Positions 45,242-56,580 of a stretch of 64,000 bases of DNA are shown here, piece after piece (the first letter of the stretch is position 1; every line of letters begins with the position of its first letter). The stretch lies in NCBI GenBank assembly GCA_029582165.1, contig CM055889.1:14874841-14938840 (forward strand), written 5' to 3'. A program made the translations under genes and the position numbers. The notes beneath the pieces are model-generated. The model had not been told where the DNA came from. It saw only the letters and a list, made by a program, of their open reading frames with translations, and made no database searches. Origin of the DNA: Portulaca oleracea (lineage: Eukaryota > Streptophyta > Magnoliopsida > Caryophyllales > Portulacaceae).

Positions 45242-46811
45242 TGATAGTGAAATTTGGGGAATAATGTGCTTAATTGATCTTTTATGATCTTATTTCGCTA
45301 TCTTAACTGAGTTTTGTGTGTTTTGTTCAATTTGTGCAGATTAGTGAACTCCAAAGCTCACATCCACTACTTGATTCATCACTAAAAGAGCTTTCCGACG
45401 ATATATTATAAGGTCAATTCCGAGTTGAGATGATGGAGTTATGAATAAAATAGCAGAAAGTGTGTGAAAACTGATATATGTCCACTCTTTTGGTCACCAT
45501 CACTTCCACAAGTATGCTATGATTTTGAGACTTATGCCAATGAAAAGTAGACTCCTAGAGGTTTCCGAAAAGTCAAGAACCAAGTCAATCGGTCGTCGGA
45601 CGAAGGAGATATGGCCGAAATAAGACGACCCAGAAAACTCCAGAACCAACACGACCCGTGTTGACATCAACACGGTCCGTGTTGGCCTCCAGAGAGCTCA
45701 AATTCCCCAGAAACCATCAACACGACCCGTGTTGACACCAACACGGTCCGTGTTGGCCCTGTTTATGACGATTTGGCCGTTTCAACTTCTCTTAATGGCT
45801 ATATAATTGTAGATTCGGCTAATTCATCCATCACCATCCACCTTCATTCATTCACTCCCATTCACCATCCATCTCCATCTCTACCATCATCCATCCCTTC
45901 CTCCACAAATCCATCCACATTCATCCATAGTTCAAGATTGAGAGTTTATTGGAGTTTGAAGATCGATTCTCAAGAAATCCATTGAACTGGAGGAGCAACA
46001 GTCCCCACCGACTACCATTCAAGCGAGGAACGATTTCCATCTCGGTTTACTTCTCTTTCTTTTAGATTTTATGCTTTCTAGAATAGATTTTGATATGTTT
46101 TGTCTTTTGAACATGAGTAGTGAGTAGTTTCTTTTAGTTTGGGGGATAATCCCTTTCAAGTTTCTCTTATGGATTGAGTATTGTTGGATTGAACAAGTAT
46201 GTTAATTTAGTTTGAAAGCATTTTATTTATCCTTTGATTTTGTATGTCATTGCTTTTGCTTGATCACCATTAGCATGGAATTAGATTGTTGAATGAAGTA
46301 CCGAACGGAGAAATTCAATAATCGGAACCCTTAGGATTAAACTGGTTTATGAAGTGAACTAGAGATAGAAGACTTTGTGATTAGGGGTCATTGGATAATT
46401 TGATCTTTAACTTAGATAAAATTGACACAATAAAGAGTCCAAGAGATCAATTTTACTAAGCAATCCGTTTCATTGCCAAAAGCTCGCTACGGAAGAATTT
46501 ATGCGATTATCGACCCTAAAATGTACCAAATTAGTGACATACATGTTCAATCCACTTATTTGATTCATAAAGTAACTTAGGTTTTATCCCCTGAACGTCT
46601 TTCTCATATTGATTTCATCTTGTGAATTGTGTGAATATTTGATTTATTTGACCTTTTTTAGTAACTAGAACTAGAATTAGTTATTCTCAATCTAAAACCC
46701 GACCGATTTAGCAATCACCTAGGAGGCTAGTTTGGTGCGTAGTTAGCAAAGTCTCTGTGGGATCGACCTTGATACTTGCTACACGAGCACCCGTGCACTT
46801 GCGGCTTATCA
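45242..46811 (+). repeat. Putative gypsy-type LTR, 1570 bp
   Basis: Begins TGATAGTGAAATTTGGGG and ends ...TTGCGGCTTATCA, so TGATA/TATCA termini. Near the 3' end it has gtctctgtgggatcgacctt, a phrase seen in the block at 32938-39251 and paralleled in the gypsy LTRs at 55383 and 60077. It contains four CAACACGRYCCGTGTTG hairpins (45647-45757). No primer site follows, and no 5-bp duplication was found. Confidence 0.5.
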
Positions 46812-46945
46812 TATTCTCAATACCGGTACTTGTGGCAAGGCTTGGAGGTTTCTCTTTGGTTTGTGGTGTTGAGGTTGGAATTGGGGTGCTAGTTGGTGGT
46901 CGTCTAGTCCTAGTAGCCTTACTCATACGATCATTATAGTCAGCC

Positions 46946-47794
46946 TTGTGTGTATCTACAACTATGGAAGAAGAAATTGATGAGGAAGTCCTTAAGATTG
47001 TGGCTACCATGTCACATTCTAGACACGCTATTTTTAAAGCGATTCAATTTAAGGAAAAAGGAAATAAACTCTTTAGGAAGAAGGAGTTCGAAGAAGCAAG
47101 TTTGGCATATGACACACCCTTTCAATTCCTTGGTGCAGGGGAGCCGTTGTGTGAAGATGATGTTAGTTTGATGATGGAAGTGGGTACTTCAATCAGCTTG
47201 AATCTCGTTGCTTGTAGCTTGAAATTAGGAAAATTTAATCAGGCCCTCACCTTTTGTCAAAGTGTACTTGAATTTGACCCTTTAAATGTTAAGGCCTTTT
47301 TTCGACGAGCTACAACCTTAGTGAAACTCGATCGCATGGATGAAGATATTATAAATCTAGAACGGGCAATGGAGTTAGACTCAGGAAATAAGGAAGAGTA
47401 TAAGGAGCTTCAAAAGGTCAAGAAGGATTTGCATAGGAAGTCGTCCAAAACAAATTTGGAGGTGGAGGGAAACTCCAAGGAGAGAGGGAGAAGTAATGAG
47501 AAAGACAAGGAGGGGTATTTCCTTACCAATAGCGGCATGAGTGACAAGGAAGAGAGTGTTGAATGCCCAAGAAGCTTGTTTAAGGAACCCATTACCAAGG
47601 GAACTCTTGACTCTATGAAGGTCGATGAAATTTCTCAGTTTAAAGACCTCAGGAAAGGAGATGAGATGGTTGTAGGCCTAAAGCCTGCTGGGGTGCAGTC
47701 AGTTGAAGTTCAAGGAAGAAGAAAGGAGAGAAGAGAGGTGAATCGTGTAGGAGAAGGAGTGGTTGACAAAAACACAATCTACTTGTCCCACTAG
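46946..47794 (+). CDS. TPR-domain protein, carboxylate-clamp type
   Basis: An open 282-codon frame; the ATG at 46964 (MEEEIDEE) is an alternative start. It has three tetratricopeptide repeats (roughly residues 33-66, 82-115 and 116-149): FKEKGNKLFRKKEFEEA, SISLNLVACSLKLGKFNQAL and VKAFFRRATTLVKLDRM. The K-x3-N, N and K-x3-R positions match the carboxylate clamp that binds Hsp90/Hsp70 tails in plant FKBP- and cyclophilin-type co-chaperones. The C-terminal half is charged and low-complexity, with no peptidyl-prolyl isomerase domain seen. No intron is needed, whereas host TPR co-chaperones usually have several, so a retrocopy or transposon-captured fragment is plausible. The frame begins 135 bp after an LTR-like block. 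Expression is unknown. Confidence 0.6.
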   Translation: MCVSTTMEEEIDEEVLKIVATMSHSRHAIFKAIQFKEKGNKLFRKKEFEEASLAYDTPFQFLGAGEPLCEDDVSLMMEVGTSISLNLVACSLKLGKFNQALTFCQSVLEFDPLNVKAFFRRATTLVKLDRMDEDIINLERAMELDSGNKEEYKELQKVKKDLHRKSSKTNLEVEGNSKERGRSNEKDKEGYFLTNSGMSDKEESVECPRSLFKEPITKGTLDSMKVDEISQFKDLRKGDEMVVGLKPAGVQSVEVQGRRKERREVNRVGEGVVDKNTIYLSH

Positions 47795-47960
47795 GTCATG
47801 TAACTGTCCTCTAGTTGCAACTCAAGAAACCAAGGCAAGCGTGGATGGTAGAGCTAGTTGTAGCTCTATGCAATCTCCAGTAAACGCCCCTTCCTTGGAA
47901 GGCGTCATAAAACAAGTCAAGTCAAGGCTTAAGTTCTCTTAACGACAAGATGGTCAAATC

Positions 47961-48587
47961 TTGTCCTTGAACTTTGAAGCCTACGAAGGATTGCTCAAAG
48001 GAAAACCTTTAGAAGTTTTTTATACCCTTAGTTTGACTTATATGAGAGTAAAGGTCAAAGCAAAACCGGCAATGCAACCATCACAGACTGTTGCCAAGCC
48101 CAATGTAGTTGACCATCTAGACAGTGTGGAGAAGGAAGGTGCCATGGACGAAAGTAGGATTGCCATAACAATTCCTGAAGATTCAGAGTTTGCAATTGGC
48201 CGCGACATTACTCCGAGGTCGAAAAAGATTCTTGAAAAGCTTCGCCCTTTACCAAGCATTCGCAAAAGGGGCAGGGCTCTCTTCTCAGGTAAGACTAAAC
48301 TTCAATGCAGGATATATGGTAGGATGGTCCACAACCACAACAATCTTGGGAAGGGATCTACCTACTCGCATTTGCATGAGGACAAGAAGACTTTCAAGTG
48401 GAAGAGGTATGGGATAGGATCTATACACATTCACAGGCAGGACTTGAGAAGTAGAAAGAGGAAGGCTATTTTGAAACCAGTGGCTGAGTACCAGTTTCAA
48501 GTCAAAAAGAAGGTCAGATCAGTAAGTTGTGGATTGGAAGCAATCGAGCCTAAGTTCAAGATGGGGATGGTGCAGAAAGTTGATTGA
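47961..48587 (+). CDS. Hypothetical basic protein, family not recognised
   Basis: A 208-codon frame in another phase than the TPR ORF, 166 bp downstream. Contains a KAKPAMQPSQTVAKPNVVDH segment, IAITIPEDSEFAIGRDITPR and a Lys/Arg-rich C-terminus (DLRSRKRKAIL). Between the two ORFs a frame reading through 47800-47940 with one stop suggests they may once have been continuous. No known domain seen. It may be a host gene, a captured fragment or transposon-derived. Confidence 0.35.
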   Translation: MSLNFEAYEGLLKGKPLEVFYTLSLTYMRVKVKAKPAMQPSQTVAKPNVVDHLDSVEKEGAMDESRIAITIPEDSEFAIGRDITPRSKKILEKLRPLPSIRKRGRALFSGKTKLQCRIYGRMVHNHNNLGKGSTYSHLHEDKKTFKWKRYGIGSIHIHRQDLRSRKRKAILKPVAEYQFQVKKKVRSVSCGLEAIEPKFKMGMVQKVD

Positions 48588-49430
48588 CAAGCGGTTTCAC
48601 AAGCGCGTGGCTTAGCGAAACAAGCAAAGCAGCGGAGCTATCGAGCGCTGTTAGTTAGATTTATGTTCTTGTTTAAGTTTCTTTATGTTTAATTAGTACT
48701 AATTGTGTTTATGTTGTGTTGTCAAATCTGGAAAAAAAAAGGTTTGAAGTTACTTTTTAGCAATTCAGACATCTCCTCTAATGTTTACCTTAGCGTCTTC
48801 TTTCTAGTTCTGTTTTCGTTACTTGTGTTTGTGTTGCTACTGCCATATTGTTCATATGGTTATGTTGTATTGCTATGTTCTATACAGTGTTCTCTCTTTT
48901 TCTATGGCTAGCAATTTAGGATGCAATCTATATTTTCTAATGAATGATGATACGAGTGACATTGAGTTTATCTTGATTGATTTTTATTTTATCCAATTTT
49001 CAATTTGAGATGAGAGTAGTAGATTATTATATTTATATGTTGTCAGTCTACCACACACTTCCAAATTCTCTAAATCAAAGTAATATTTGAATTGAGGTAC
49101 GTTATTTTGTAAATTATTATGATTAATTAATTAACTTTCGTTAAATTTGTATTGAATAATTAGTAAATTTACTAATTTAGTGATGAAATCAAAATTTATG
49201 AATAGAATGATTAGGGTTCTTGGTTTTAGTTGGTTCAAATATTCATAATTTAAGCTATCTAGATTATTTGTTGATTGAAACTAAATTTGGTTATATAGAA
49301 TGGTTAGGGTTCTTGATTGTACTTTGATTAAATTTATCTTCTTTGTTAAATTTTATCTTAACACCCCTAACTTTGAATCTTGGCGTCATCACTGCGAGAG
49401 GTCTGTCTATCTACATAAATATGATAATAT
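48588..49430. other. Intergenic, no gene seen
   Basis: AT-rich, with a short direct repeat (gaatg.ttagggttcttg near 49206 and 49299). The two overlapping ORFs at 48705-49008 are T-rich and featureless. Confidence 0.45.
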
Positions 49431-49881
49431 TGTTGTATGTGGAGACCAACGAGGGGAAGGAGAAGCACTATCCGTGCCAGATAGGCGCAAGGCGGGACTC
49501 GGATACAAGGAGAAGCGAGAAGGGAGCGAGGCGCTACTCACACCACCTGGGGCGCCAGGAACGCCTCAGACAGAAGAAGCGAAGAGTGAGGCGCAGGCAG
49601 CGCCTAGAGTGACGCCACTCGCGTCTCAAACATCCGCTGCAGCAAGTCGCCCCTTGGAGACGCCAATCGCGCCTATTGGGGCGCTTCCCACGCCATGGTC
49701 GAAGCTTACCCGCGTCGTCTGGGCTCTACTCGCGTCACTAAGGCCCATGTTTTTGCGGCAGAAATTATTGTTATATTAACCTAATTCCTTTGTAGACGTC
49801 GGGTATACATAGAACCAATTATCCTTCATCATTGATCAAATGAGATAGAGAGAAACACAACTCTTGTAATTGTAATCCTCA
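49431..49881 (+). repeat. Left part of the copia-4 5' LTR, GC-rich core
   Basis: Starts TGTTGTATGTGGAGACC; 49440-49760 is strongly GC-rich with many ggcgc/gcgcc words amid AT-rich DNA. The ORFs across it are not supported. Continues beyond copia-3 at 55162-55291. Confidence 0.5.
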
Positions 49882-50453
49882 TGTTAGGAAAGTGTCCTAA
49901 AATCACCAAATCTCTTGATCTCACAATTATTTGTTTCCTAATTGTATTAGGATATTATTTAGGTTTCCTTATTGTGTTAGGTTTCCTAATTGTATTAGAT
50001 TCTAAATCTATTTGGAGTGGGAGTCAAGTTAGGTTATAGGGAGTTCTCCCTATAAATAGGGTGCATGTTTTTCCACCAAAGACATCGGCAAACACAGAGA
50101 GCTAGAGAGAGAGAGAAAATATTGAGAGAGAAAGGGGTCTAACCAATATTTTCCCCAGTGTATCCTGAGAGATTGTGAGTTGAGTGTTGAGAGATTGTTA
50201 TTGTAATCTCCTTTGTGGATCGTATCACACCCTGTGATAGTGATCAGGTTGTACTCCTCCTTTCTCATAGTGGATTATTTTACAATTTGCCGTCCGTGGG
50301 TTTTTCTCCGAGTTCTTCGGTTTCCCACGTAATTCTGGTGTTTGATTTTATCGCTTATTTTTCGTTCCTAAATTTTGTCGTAATATCCGTCATCTCGTTT
50401 TCGATTCTATTATTCGCTTCCGCTGTTACCTAGCTACTCACTTTTCTCTAACA
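49882..50453 (+). repeat. 5' LTR of copia-3 (572 bp)
   Basis: TGTTAGGAAAGTGTCC...TTTTCTCTAACA, with a tataaata promoter element at 50051-50058 and an agagaga tract after it. Confidence 0.93.
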
Positions 50454-50475
50454 AGTAGTATAAGAGCCAGGTTGA

Positions 50476-51862
50476 GATGGCTTCAATCATGAAGTGTGAT
50501 ATTCCAAAATTTGATTGAACGAGGAGTTTTACTATGTGGAGACTGCAGATGAAGGCGGTCCTGATTCTGCACGGGTTATGGGATGTGATTGAGTATCCCG
50601 ACACGAAGACTGATGCGACAATGAGCGATGATGAATTCCAAAAACTCCAGAAGGATATCAAGGGGAATCTGACTCCAAGGGAGTGGAAGAAGCTTGAAGA
50701 TAAGACTCTGGCAAGGATTCAGCTGTGCTTGGCAGAGCACATTCAGAGAGATGTGATGCATATCGAGACACCTCGGGAGCTCTAGACCAAACTGGAAGAG
50801 CTGTACATGTCGAAGAGTCGTGCAAACAAGTACCGAATGAAGGAGAAATTCTACAGGTTGAAGATGCCCCAAGGTACTTCTATTAAGGCACATCTTAGTG
50901 AATTTGATTCTATTATTATTGAATTGGAATCAATGGATATAAAACACACTGATGAGGATAAGGCTTTTCATTTAATTCTGTCCCTACCTGCATCACGTAA
51001 ACAATTTAAGGAAATCATGTTGTATGGGAATCGTGGTGACCTTAACCTTAGTGAAGTAAAGGCAAGTTTACTGTCTAAGGAGAAACTTGATACCGATGGT
51101 GATGACCAGGGTGGTGATGCTATGGTTGTAAGGGGTAGAAATACTGAACGTAAGGGAAACGTGTCTAGAGGGAGGTCTAAACACCGTTCAAAGTCTAGGA
51201 ATCCTCACAATAATAAGAAGTGTAACTACTGTAGTAAGATGGGGCATATAGAGAGAGATTGTTGGGCAAAACAGAGAGACCAGAAGCAGGAGGGTAAGGA
51301 TAATCACACCAAACCTGGTACCTCAAACTGCGTAGAGTCCGAGTCAGATGGTGATGGGTTTGTAGTTACGGATGATGCCTTGGCTACCACATCGAGTAGG
51401 ATAGCTAGAGATGAGTGGGTTCTTGACACGGGGTGCACCTATCATATGTGTCCTCATAAGGACTGGTTCGAGTCTTATGAGAGTGTTGACACCGGGGTCA
51501 TAGTCATGGGTAACGACACAGCCTGCAAGGTTGAAGGAATCGGTAGCATCAAAATCAAGACTCATGATGACATCGTTAGAACTCTCAAGGAGGTTCGTCA
51601 TATCCCTAACATGACTCGAAATTTAATTTCTTTGGGTACTCTTGAAGCTAACGGCTGCAGGTACAAAGGAGAAGATGGTGTTTTGAAAGTGTGCAGGGGT
51701 TCCATGGTTCTTATGAAGGGAATCAGGAAGGGCAGTCTATACATCATGCGAGGGTCTCTGACAGGAGGATCTGCTGCAATCCTAAATCTTGATGAGTCCG
51801 ACAAAGACAAAAGCGTGGCACATGAGACTAGGCCATGGGCGAGAAGAGAATGTCAATGTTGA
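50476..51862 (+). pseudogene. copia-3 gag and protease
   Basis: The gag frame starts near 50476 (MASIMKCDIPKFD), is stopped by TGA, continues from 50534 (MWRLQMKAVLILHGLWDVIE), is stopped again at 50783-50785, then runs 50807-51862. Features are the gag core (AHLSEFDSIIIELESMDIKH, ILSLPASRKQF), a CCHC knuckle CNYCSKMGHIERDC, and the protease motif WVLDTGCTYHMC. This matches Tnt1-type gag. The frame is lost at the start of the integrase. Confidence 0.88.
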
Positions 51863-52560
51863 GCAAGAAGGATACCTTGAAGGCGCAAAGATCGGCAAGT
51901 TGGAGTTTTGCGATCACGGTGTCTACGGAAAGCGTAAGAGGGTTAGCTTTTCAAGGGTTAAACATACAATGCGAGGATCCTTGATTATATTCATTCAGAT
52001 TTGTGGGTCTGCTAGAGTGCCATCACCGTGGCAAGCGCTACATGTTGACATTCGTGGATGACTTCTCGAGGAAGACTTGGGTTTATTTCCTGCGGCACAA
52101 GAATGAGGCATTCTCATATTTCAAGAAGTTCAAAGCTTTGGTGGAGAAACAGACAGGCAGGAAAATCAAGAAACTCAGGACTGACAATGGGTTGGAGTTT
52201 GTTGATTACGAATTTGGTGCGAGGAGCATGGGATTGCGTGCATCGAACCTTGGTGGGTAAGCCTCGGCAAAACGGGTAGCCGAGAGAATCAACAGACACT
52301 CTTGAGAAAGCCCACGCATGCTCTCGAATGCGGGGCTTTGGAAGAACAATCGTTACGGGCAGAGGTGATATCTATCGCTGCTGTGACAGATCACCTCATG
52401 CCTCTATCGAATACCGATTCGGAGGAAGTATGGGCCAGTAATCCGATTAATTATTCTAATTTGAGAATTTTTGGATGTCCTGTATATGTCCATGTGAATG
52501 ATGGGAAGTCGTCTCCCGGTATTAAATGCATGTTTCTAGGTTACGTCCGAGTCTAAGGGA
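51862..52560 (+). pseudogene. copia-3 integrase
   Basis: Pieces in three frames: KAWHMRLGHG (zinc-binding His), the core VDDFSRKTWVYFLRHKNEAF and LRTDNGLEFVDYEFG (second catalytic Asp), and the C-terminal part IFGCPVYVHVNDGKSSPGIK CMFLGY. The E of the DDE triad lies in a stretch disrupted by shifts. Not functional. Confidence 0.82.
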
Positions 52561-52811
52561 TATAGAATGTGGTGTCTGATTTGATGAAAGTTATTCATCT
52601 AGAGATGTAACCTTTAATGAAGCGCTATGTTATGGAATGGAATCTACCGTACTTCCGATGATGCAGAAATCGTGAGAAGGATGCGGAAGAATGGTGTTCG
52701 AGTGGAGCAGCGGGCTCAAGGTGGAGTCTGCTGAACTCGCAATCGGAGCAACCATCGATGCTCTGAACCAACTCAGTTGATGAGCACGAGATTGAGACGA
52801 ATGTTCCTCAG

Positions 52812-54480
52812 GTGGAGGAACAACCATGTATTGCTAGAGATCGTTCCAGGAGGGAGATCAGGAGACCAGCGCGATATACTGAAGAAGATGATGCTATGAT
52901 TTCCTATGCGCTGAGTGTTGCAGAGGAGACTCCTGAAGGTGCTGAACCTTCTACCTATCAGGAGGCCATCTCTTGTCCGAATGCCTCAAATTGAATAGGA
53001 GCTATGCAAGAGGAGATGGAGAGTCTGCAGAAAAATCAAACACGGGAGCTATGTGAGTTGCCTAAAGGGCGACGAGCTCTTACTGCGAAGTGGGTGTACA
53101 AGAGAAAGGAAGGTATCCCTGGTGTAGAAAGTGCAAGGTGGAAGGCCAGATTAGTGGTAAGGGGTTGGAACCAGAAAGAAGGAATCGACTACAACGAAGT
53201 ATTCTCGACAGTCGTGAGGCATACGTCGATCCGCACCTTGCTTGCCTTTGTTGCTCTATTTGATTTGGAGTTGGAGCAACTTGATGTCAAGAGAGCTTTC
53301 CTCCATGGCGAGTTGGAGGAGGAAATATATATGAGGCGGCAGAGGGTTTCATCGTTCTGGTAAGCGAGGAACAGTATGCGAATTAAGGAAGTCCTTGTAT
53401 GGACTTAAAGCAGCACCAGGCGGTGGTACAAAAGGTTTGATACCTTTATGGTAGAGCGAGTACACAAGAAGTCACTCAGATAAGTGTGTGTACAATATGC
53501 AATTTGAAGAAAGCACTTTCATTTATTTAATATTGTATCTGCATTATATGTTGATTGACTTCAGGGACATGTCACTAATAAAGAATCTGAAATCTCAACT
53601 CAACCAGGAGTTTGAGATGAATGACCTCGGAGCTTCGAAGAAGATTTTGGGTATGGAGATCCAAAGTGATAGATAGGCAGGGAAGTTGTTCCTGTCTATG
53701 AATAAATATCTGGAGAAGGTGTTGGAAAGATTCAACATGAGAAACTATAGCGCTTCAACTCCTTTAGCCGCACACTTCAAGTTATGCAGTGAGAACTGCC
53801 CTAAATCGATTTGGAGGTAAGGAGGATGTCTAATATTCCCTATGCTAGTGCAATTGGTAGTTTGATGTATGCTATGGTGTGTACTAGACTGACTGTCCCA
53901 CGCGATTAGTGTGGTGAGTAGATATATCACGAGAATCCAGGAAGGAGCATTGGGAAGGAGTGAAGTGGATCCTTCGCTATGTGAAGGGTACTTTGGAGAA
54001 GGGCATCTGTATGATAGAGTAGTCTTTGCAACGTCGATGTTGCGAGTTATGTTGATCTTGATTATGGTGGAGATCTGGATAGGAGACGCCAATTTGTGGT
54101 ATGTGTTAAATCGTGTGTGGAGGAGCAATATCTTGGAAAGCTTCACTTGATCTATAGCGCCTTGTCTACTACAGGCTGAATATATTGCTTCACGGAAGGA
54201 GTGAAGGAGGCCATCCGTTGAGGATTGGTCATGGAGCTTGGAGTACCACGGCGAGGCGTGGTTTATTGAACGATCAGTGCTATAAATCTGACAAAGAATG
54301 ACACTTATCATTCGAAGACCAAGCATATAAGCGTCAGGTATCACTTCATCAGAGATACAGTTGCTGCAGGAGAGATCGTGGTGAAGAAGGTTCATACTTC
54401 TGATAATCCTGCAGACATGTTAACCAAGCCTCTATCTATAGCTAAGTTCGAACATTGTTTGGACTTAGTTGGTGTTCTAA
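52812..54480 (+). pseudogene. copia-3 reverse transcriptase / RNase H
   Basis: The RT N-terminal part at 53004-53363 has WVYKRKEGIPGVESARWKAR, EGIDYNEVFSTVVRHTSIRT and LDVKRAFLHGELEEEIYM. At 53488-53676 the segment around the active site reads YLILYLHYMLID, so the YVDD motif is replaced. RNase H pieces follow in broken frames up to about 54470 ([13 protein letters not shown]). Confidence 0.8.
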
Positions 54481-54589
54481 GCATGTGAGAGCCCTGCGGG
54501 GCCACGCCCTGCAGAGGGGCGTGTTGATGGCGACAGTCAAGATGTTTATCTGGATCGATGATTCGTTGATTTTAGTCCAAGGTGGAGTT

Positions 54590-55161
54590 TGTTAGGAAAG
54601 TGTCCTAAAATCACCAAATCTCTTGATCTCACAATTATTTGTTTCCTAATTGTATTAGGATATTATTTAGGTTTCCTTATTGTGTTAGGTTTCCTAATTG
54701 TATTAAATTCTAAATCTATTTTGAGTGGGAGTCAAGTTAGGTTATAGGGAGTTCTCCCTATAAATAGGGTGCATGTTTTTCCACCAAAGACATCGGAAAA
54801 CATAGAGAGCTAGAGAGAGAGAAAATATTGAGAGAGAAAGGGGTCTCACCAATATTTTCCCCAGTGTATCCTGAGAGATTGTGAGTTGAGTGTTGAGAGA
54901 TTGTTATTGTAATCTCCTTTGTGGATCGTATCACACCCTGTGATAGTGATCAGGTTGTACTCCTCCTTTCTCATAGTGGATTATTTTCTGGTTGTCGCCG
55001 TCCGTGGGTTTTTCTCCGAGTTCTTCGGTTTCCCACGTAATTCTGGTGTTTGATTTTATCGCTTATTTTTCGTTCCTAAATTTTGTCGTAATATCTGTCA
55101 TCTCGTTTTCGATTCTATTATTCGCTTCCGCTGTTACCTTGCTACTCACTTTTCTCTAACA
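54590..55161 (+). repeat. 3' LTR of copia-3 (572 bp)
   Basis: Pairs with the 5' copy. The most different patch is at 54987-54997 (ctggttgtcg against acaatttg). Other differences are scattered single changes and a 2-bp indel in the ga tract. Confidence 0.93.
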
Positions 55162-55291
55162 CCTCATCTTACTAGTGCATTGATTCCAGGTTTTTTTCCA
55201 TGTTAAATCTCTAGTGTCAAAATTCGATCTCGTATCCGCTATTATCTTTAATTGTTTGTGGTTTGCTTGAGTACTCTTCGATCCTTTCAAC

Positions 55292-55304
55292 TGGTATCAG
55301 AGCC
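55292..55304 (+). other. Primer-binding site of copia-4
   Basis: Perfect TGGTATCAGAGCC, 35 bp before the degraded gag start. It shows that the DNA right of copia-3 is the interior of another element. Confidence 0.85.
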
Positions 55305-55382
55305 TACTTGTTGCTGAAAGAGAACTCGCATTCAAACAATGTAGGAAGATAAGTATCAGATTGAGAAGTTCGACAGGTCCAA

Positions 55383-56580
55383 TATTCGATTGTAATAATT
55401 TGGGTTTTCAGAGTAGGGTTGTCATATCCTCAGGGATGGTGTATCAGGTTAAGGTAATTGGTTTGGTAGGGTTTCAAATTCGAAAGCGGTAAATAATGAA
55501 AAGCAATTAAAGAGTTAAAGCAATTAAAACTAGCCTAAGCATGAATTGGAAATTAAAACTAAAAGGAAAATTCATAACTAAGAACGCAATTAAAAGCAAT
55601 AACTAAGAAACTAAACTGAATCGAATACTGGAATTAAGGAAAGAGAATATGAACCAGGGATGCATTGTACTTTACTCTCATATTGAATCTTGAATCTTGA
55701 ATCACGAATATTCTCCTGAACAAACACGAAAAAACATGATTTGGATTACTAAGACTGTCCGAATCTTCACTCGAAAGGAGAATTCAGGGAAGCTTAATCC
55801 TCCTTTTCACTAAAAATTGGATTTTTGTTGAAAACTAATTCTAATGAGATTGACAACAACGAAAGTGGAAAACTATTATGAATAAAAGCGAGGAGAACAT
55901 GAACTAATCTTGAATTAACTTAAAAGAGAGAGTGAATTACAATAGATAAATTGAGAGAAAACTAAAGAAAACTTAAAACTAAAACTAATGAACTAATCTA
56001 AAACTAAAACTAATTAAAATTAATGATATAATGATAAGTATTCTAAGGCTAATAATCCTTCAATATGTATAATAAACTTTAAGAGGGAATAAGTAATAAA
56101 AATGTAACAAAACCCTAAACTCAACTGCGGCCTCTAATTAATCGTGATTTTTGAGTCGTCGCGGGCACGACCCTTACGGCGGAAAATTTTCATTGATTTG
56201 TCGAACGTCGTCGGGGGTGCCACTCCCAGCCGTCGCAGGTGCGACGTCTTTCTGTCCAGCTTGGTAGCGGGTGCTACACTTACGATGGAAAACTTTCGTT
56301 GAATTGCCGACCGTCGTCGCGGGTGCTTCGACATTCTGTTGAGCTCGTAGCGGGTGCTATAGCTGTCGTAGCGGGTGCTACGCTCTTCTATTCATCTCGT
56401 AACGGGTGCTACCAATCTGGGTATTGGGTTTTTCAGCTCTTTGGCTCCCTTTTTCCGCTTTTCTTTGATTAACCTACAAAAACACTAAATCATCATAACT
56501 AACTAATAATTGACGGGTTAAAACAAGCAAAACACCTTATTAAAGGTATCAATTCCGCTTGAAATGAGACAGAACAACAC
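55383..56580 (-). repeat. 3' LTR of the gypsy-type element
   Basis: On the minus strand it begins TGTTGTTCTGTCTCATTTC at 56580 and ends ...CAATCGAATA at 55383, the last CA being altered to TA. It aligns with 60077-61319 over its length, with many substitutions and small indels, so the element is older than copia-2. Hairpin cluster at 56260-56415. Confidence 0.8.

Larger units (their letters stand above)
49882..55161 (+). mobile_element. Ty1/copia retrotransposon, Tnt1/Tork-like (copia-3)
   Basis: A 5280-bp element with two 572-bp LTRs (49882-50453 and 54590-55161) that differ at about a dozen positions. The perfect target duplication is cctca (49877-49881 and 55162-55166). The primer site (agtagtataagagcc at 50454-50468) is a variant of the tRNA-Met type, and the purine-rich ccaaggtggagtt (54577-54589) precedes the 3' LTR. 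Gag, protease, integrase, RT and RNase H are all present but interrupted. Inserted within the 5' LTR of copia-4 in the same orientation. Confidence 0.95.

Noticed and set aside
48705..49008. Membrane-protein-like ORFs (Leu/Phe/Cys-rich)
   Set aside because: T-rich DNA gives hydrophobic translations by composition; no homology or gene context.
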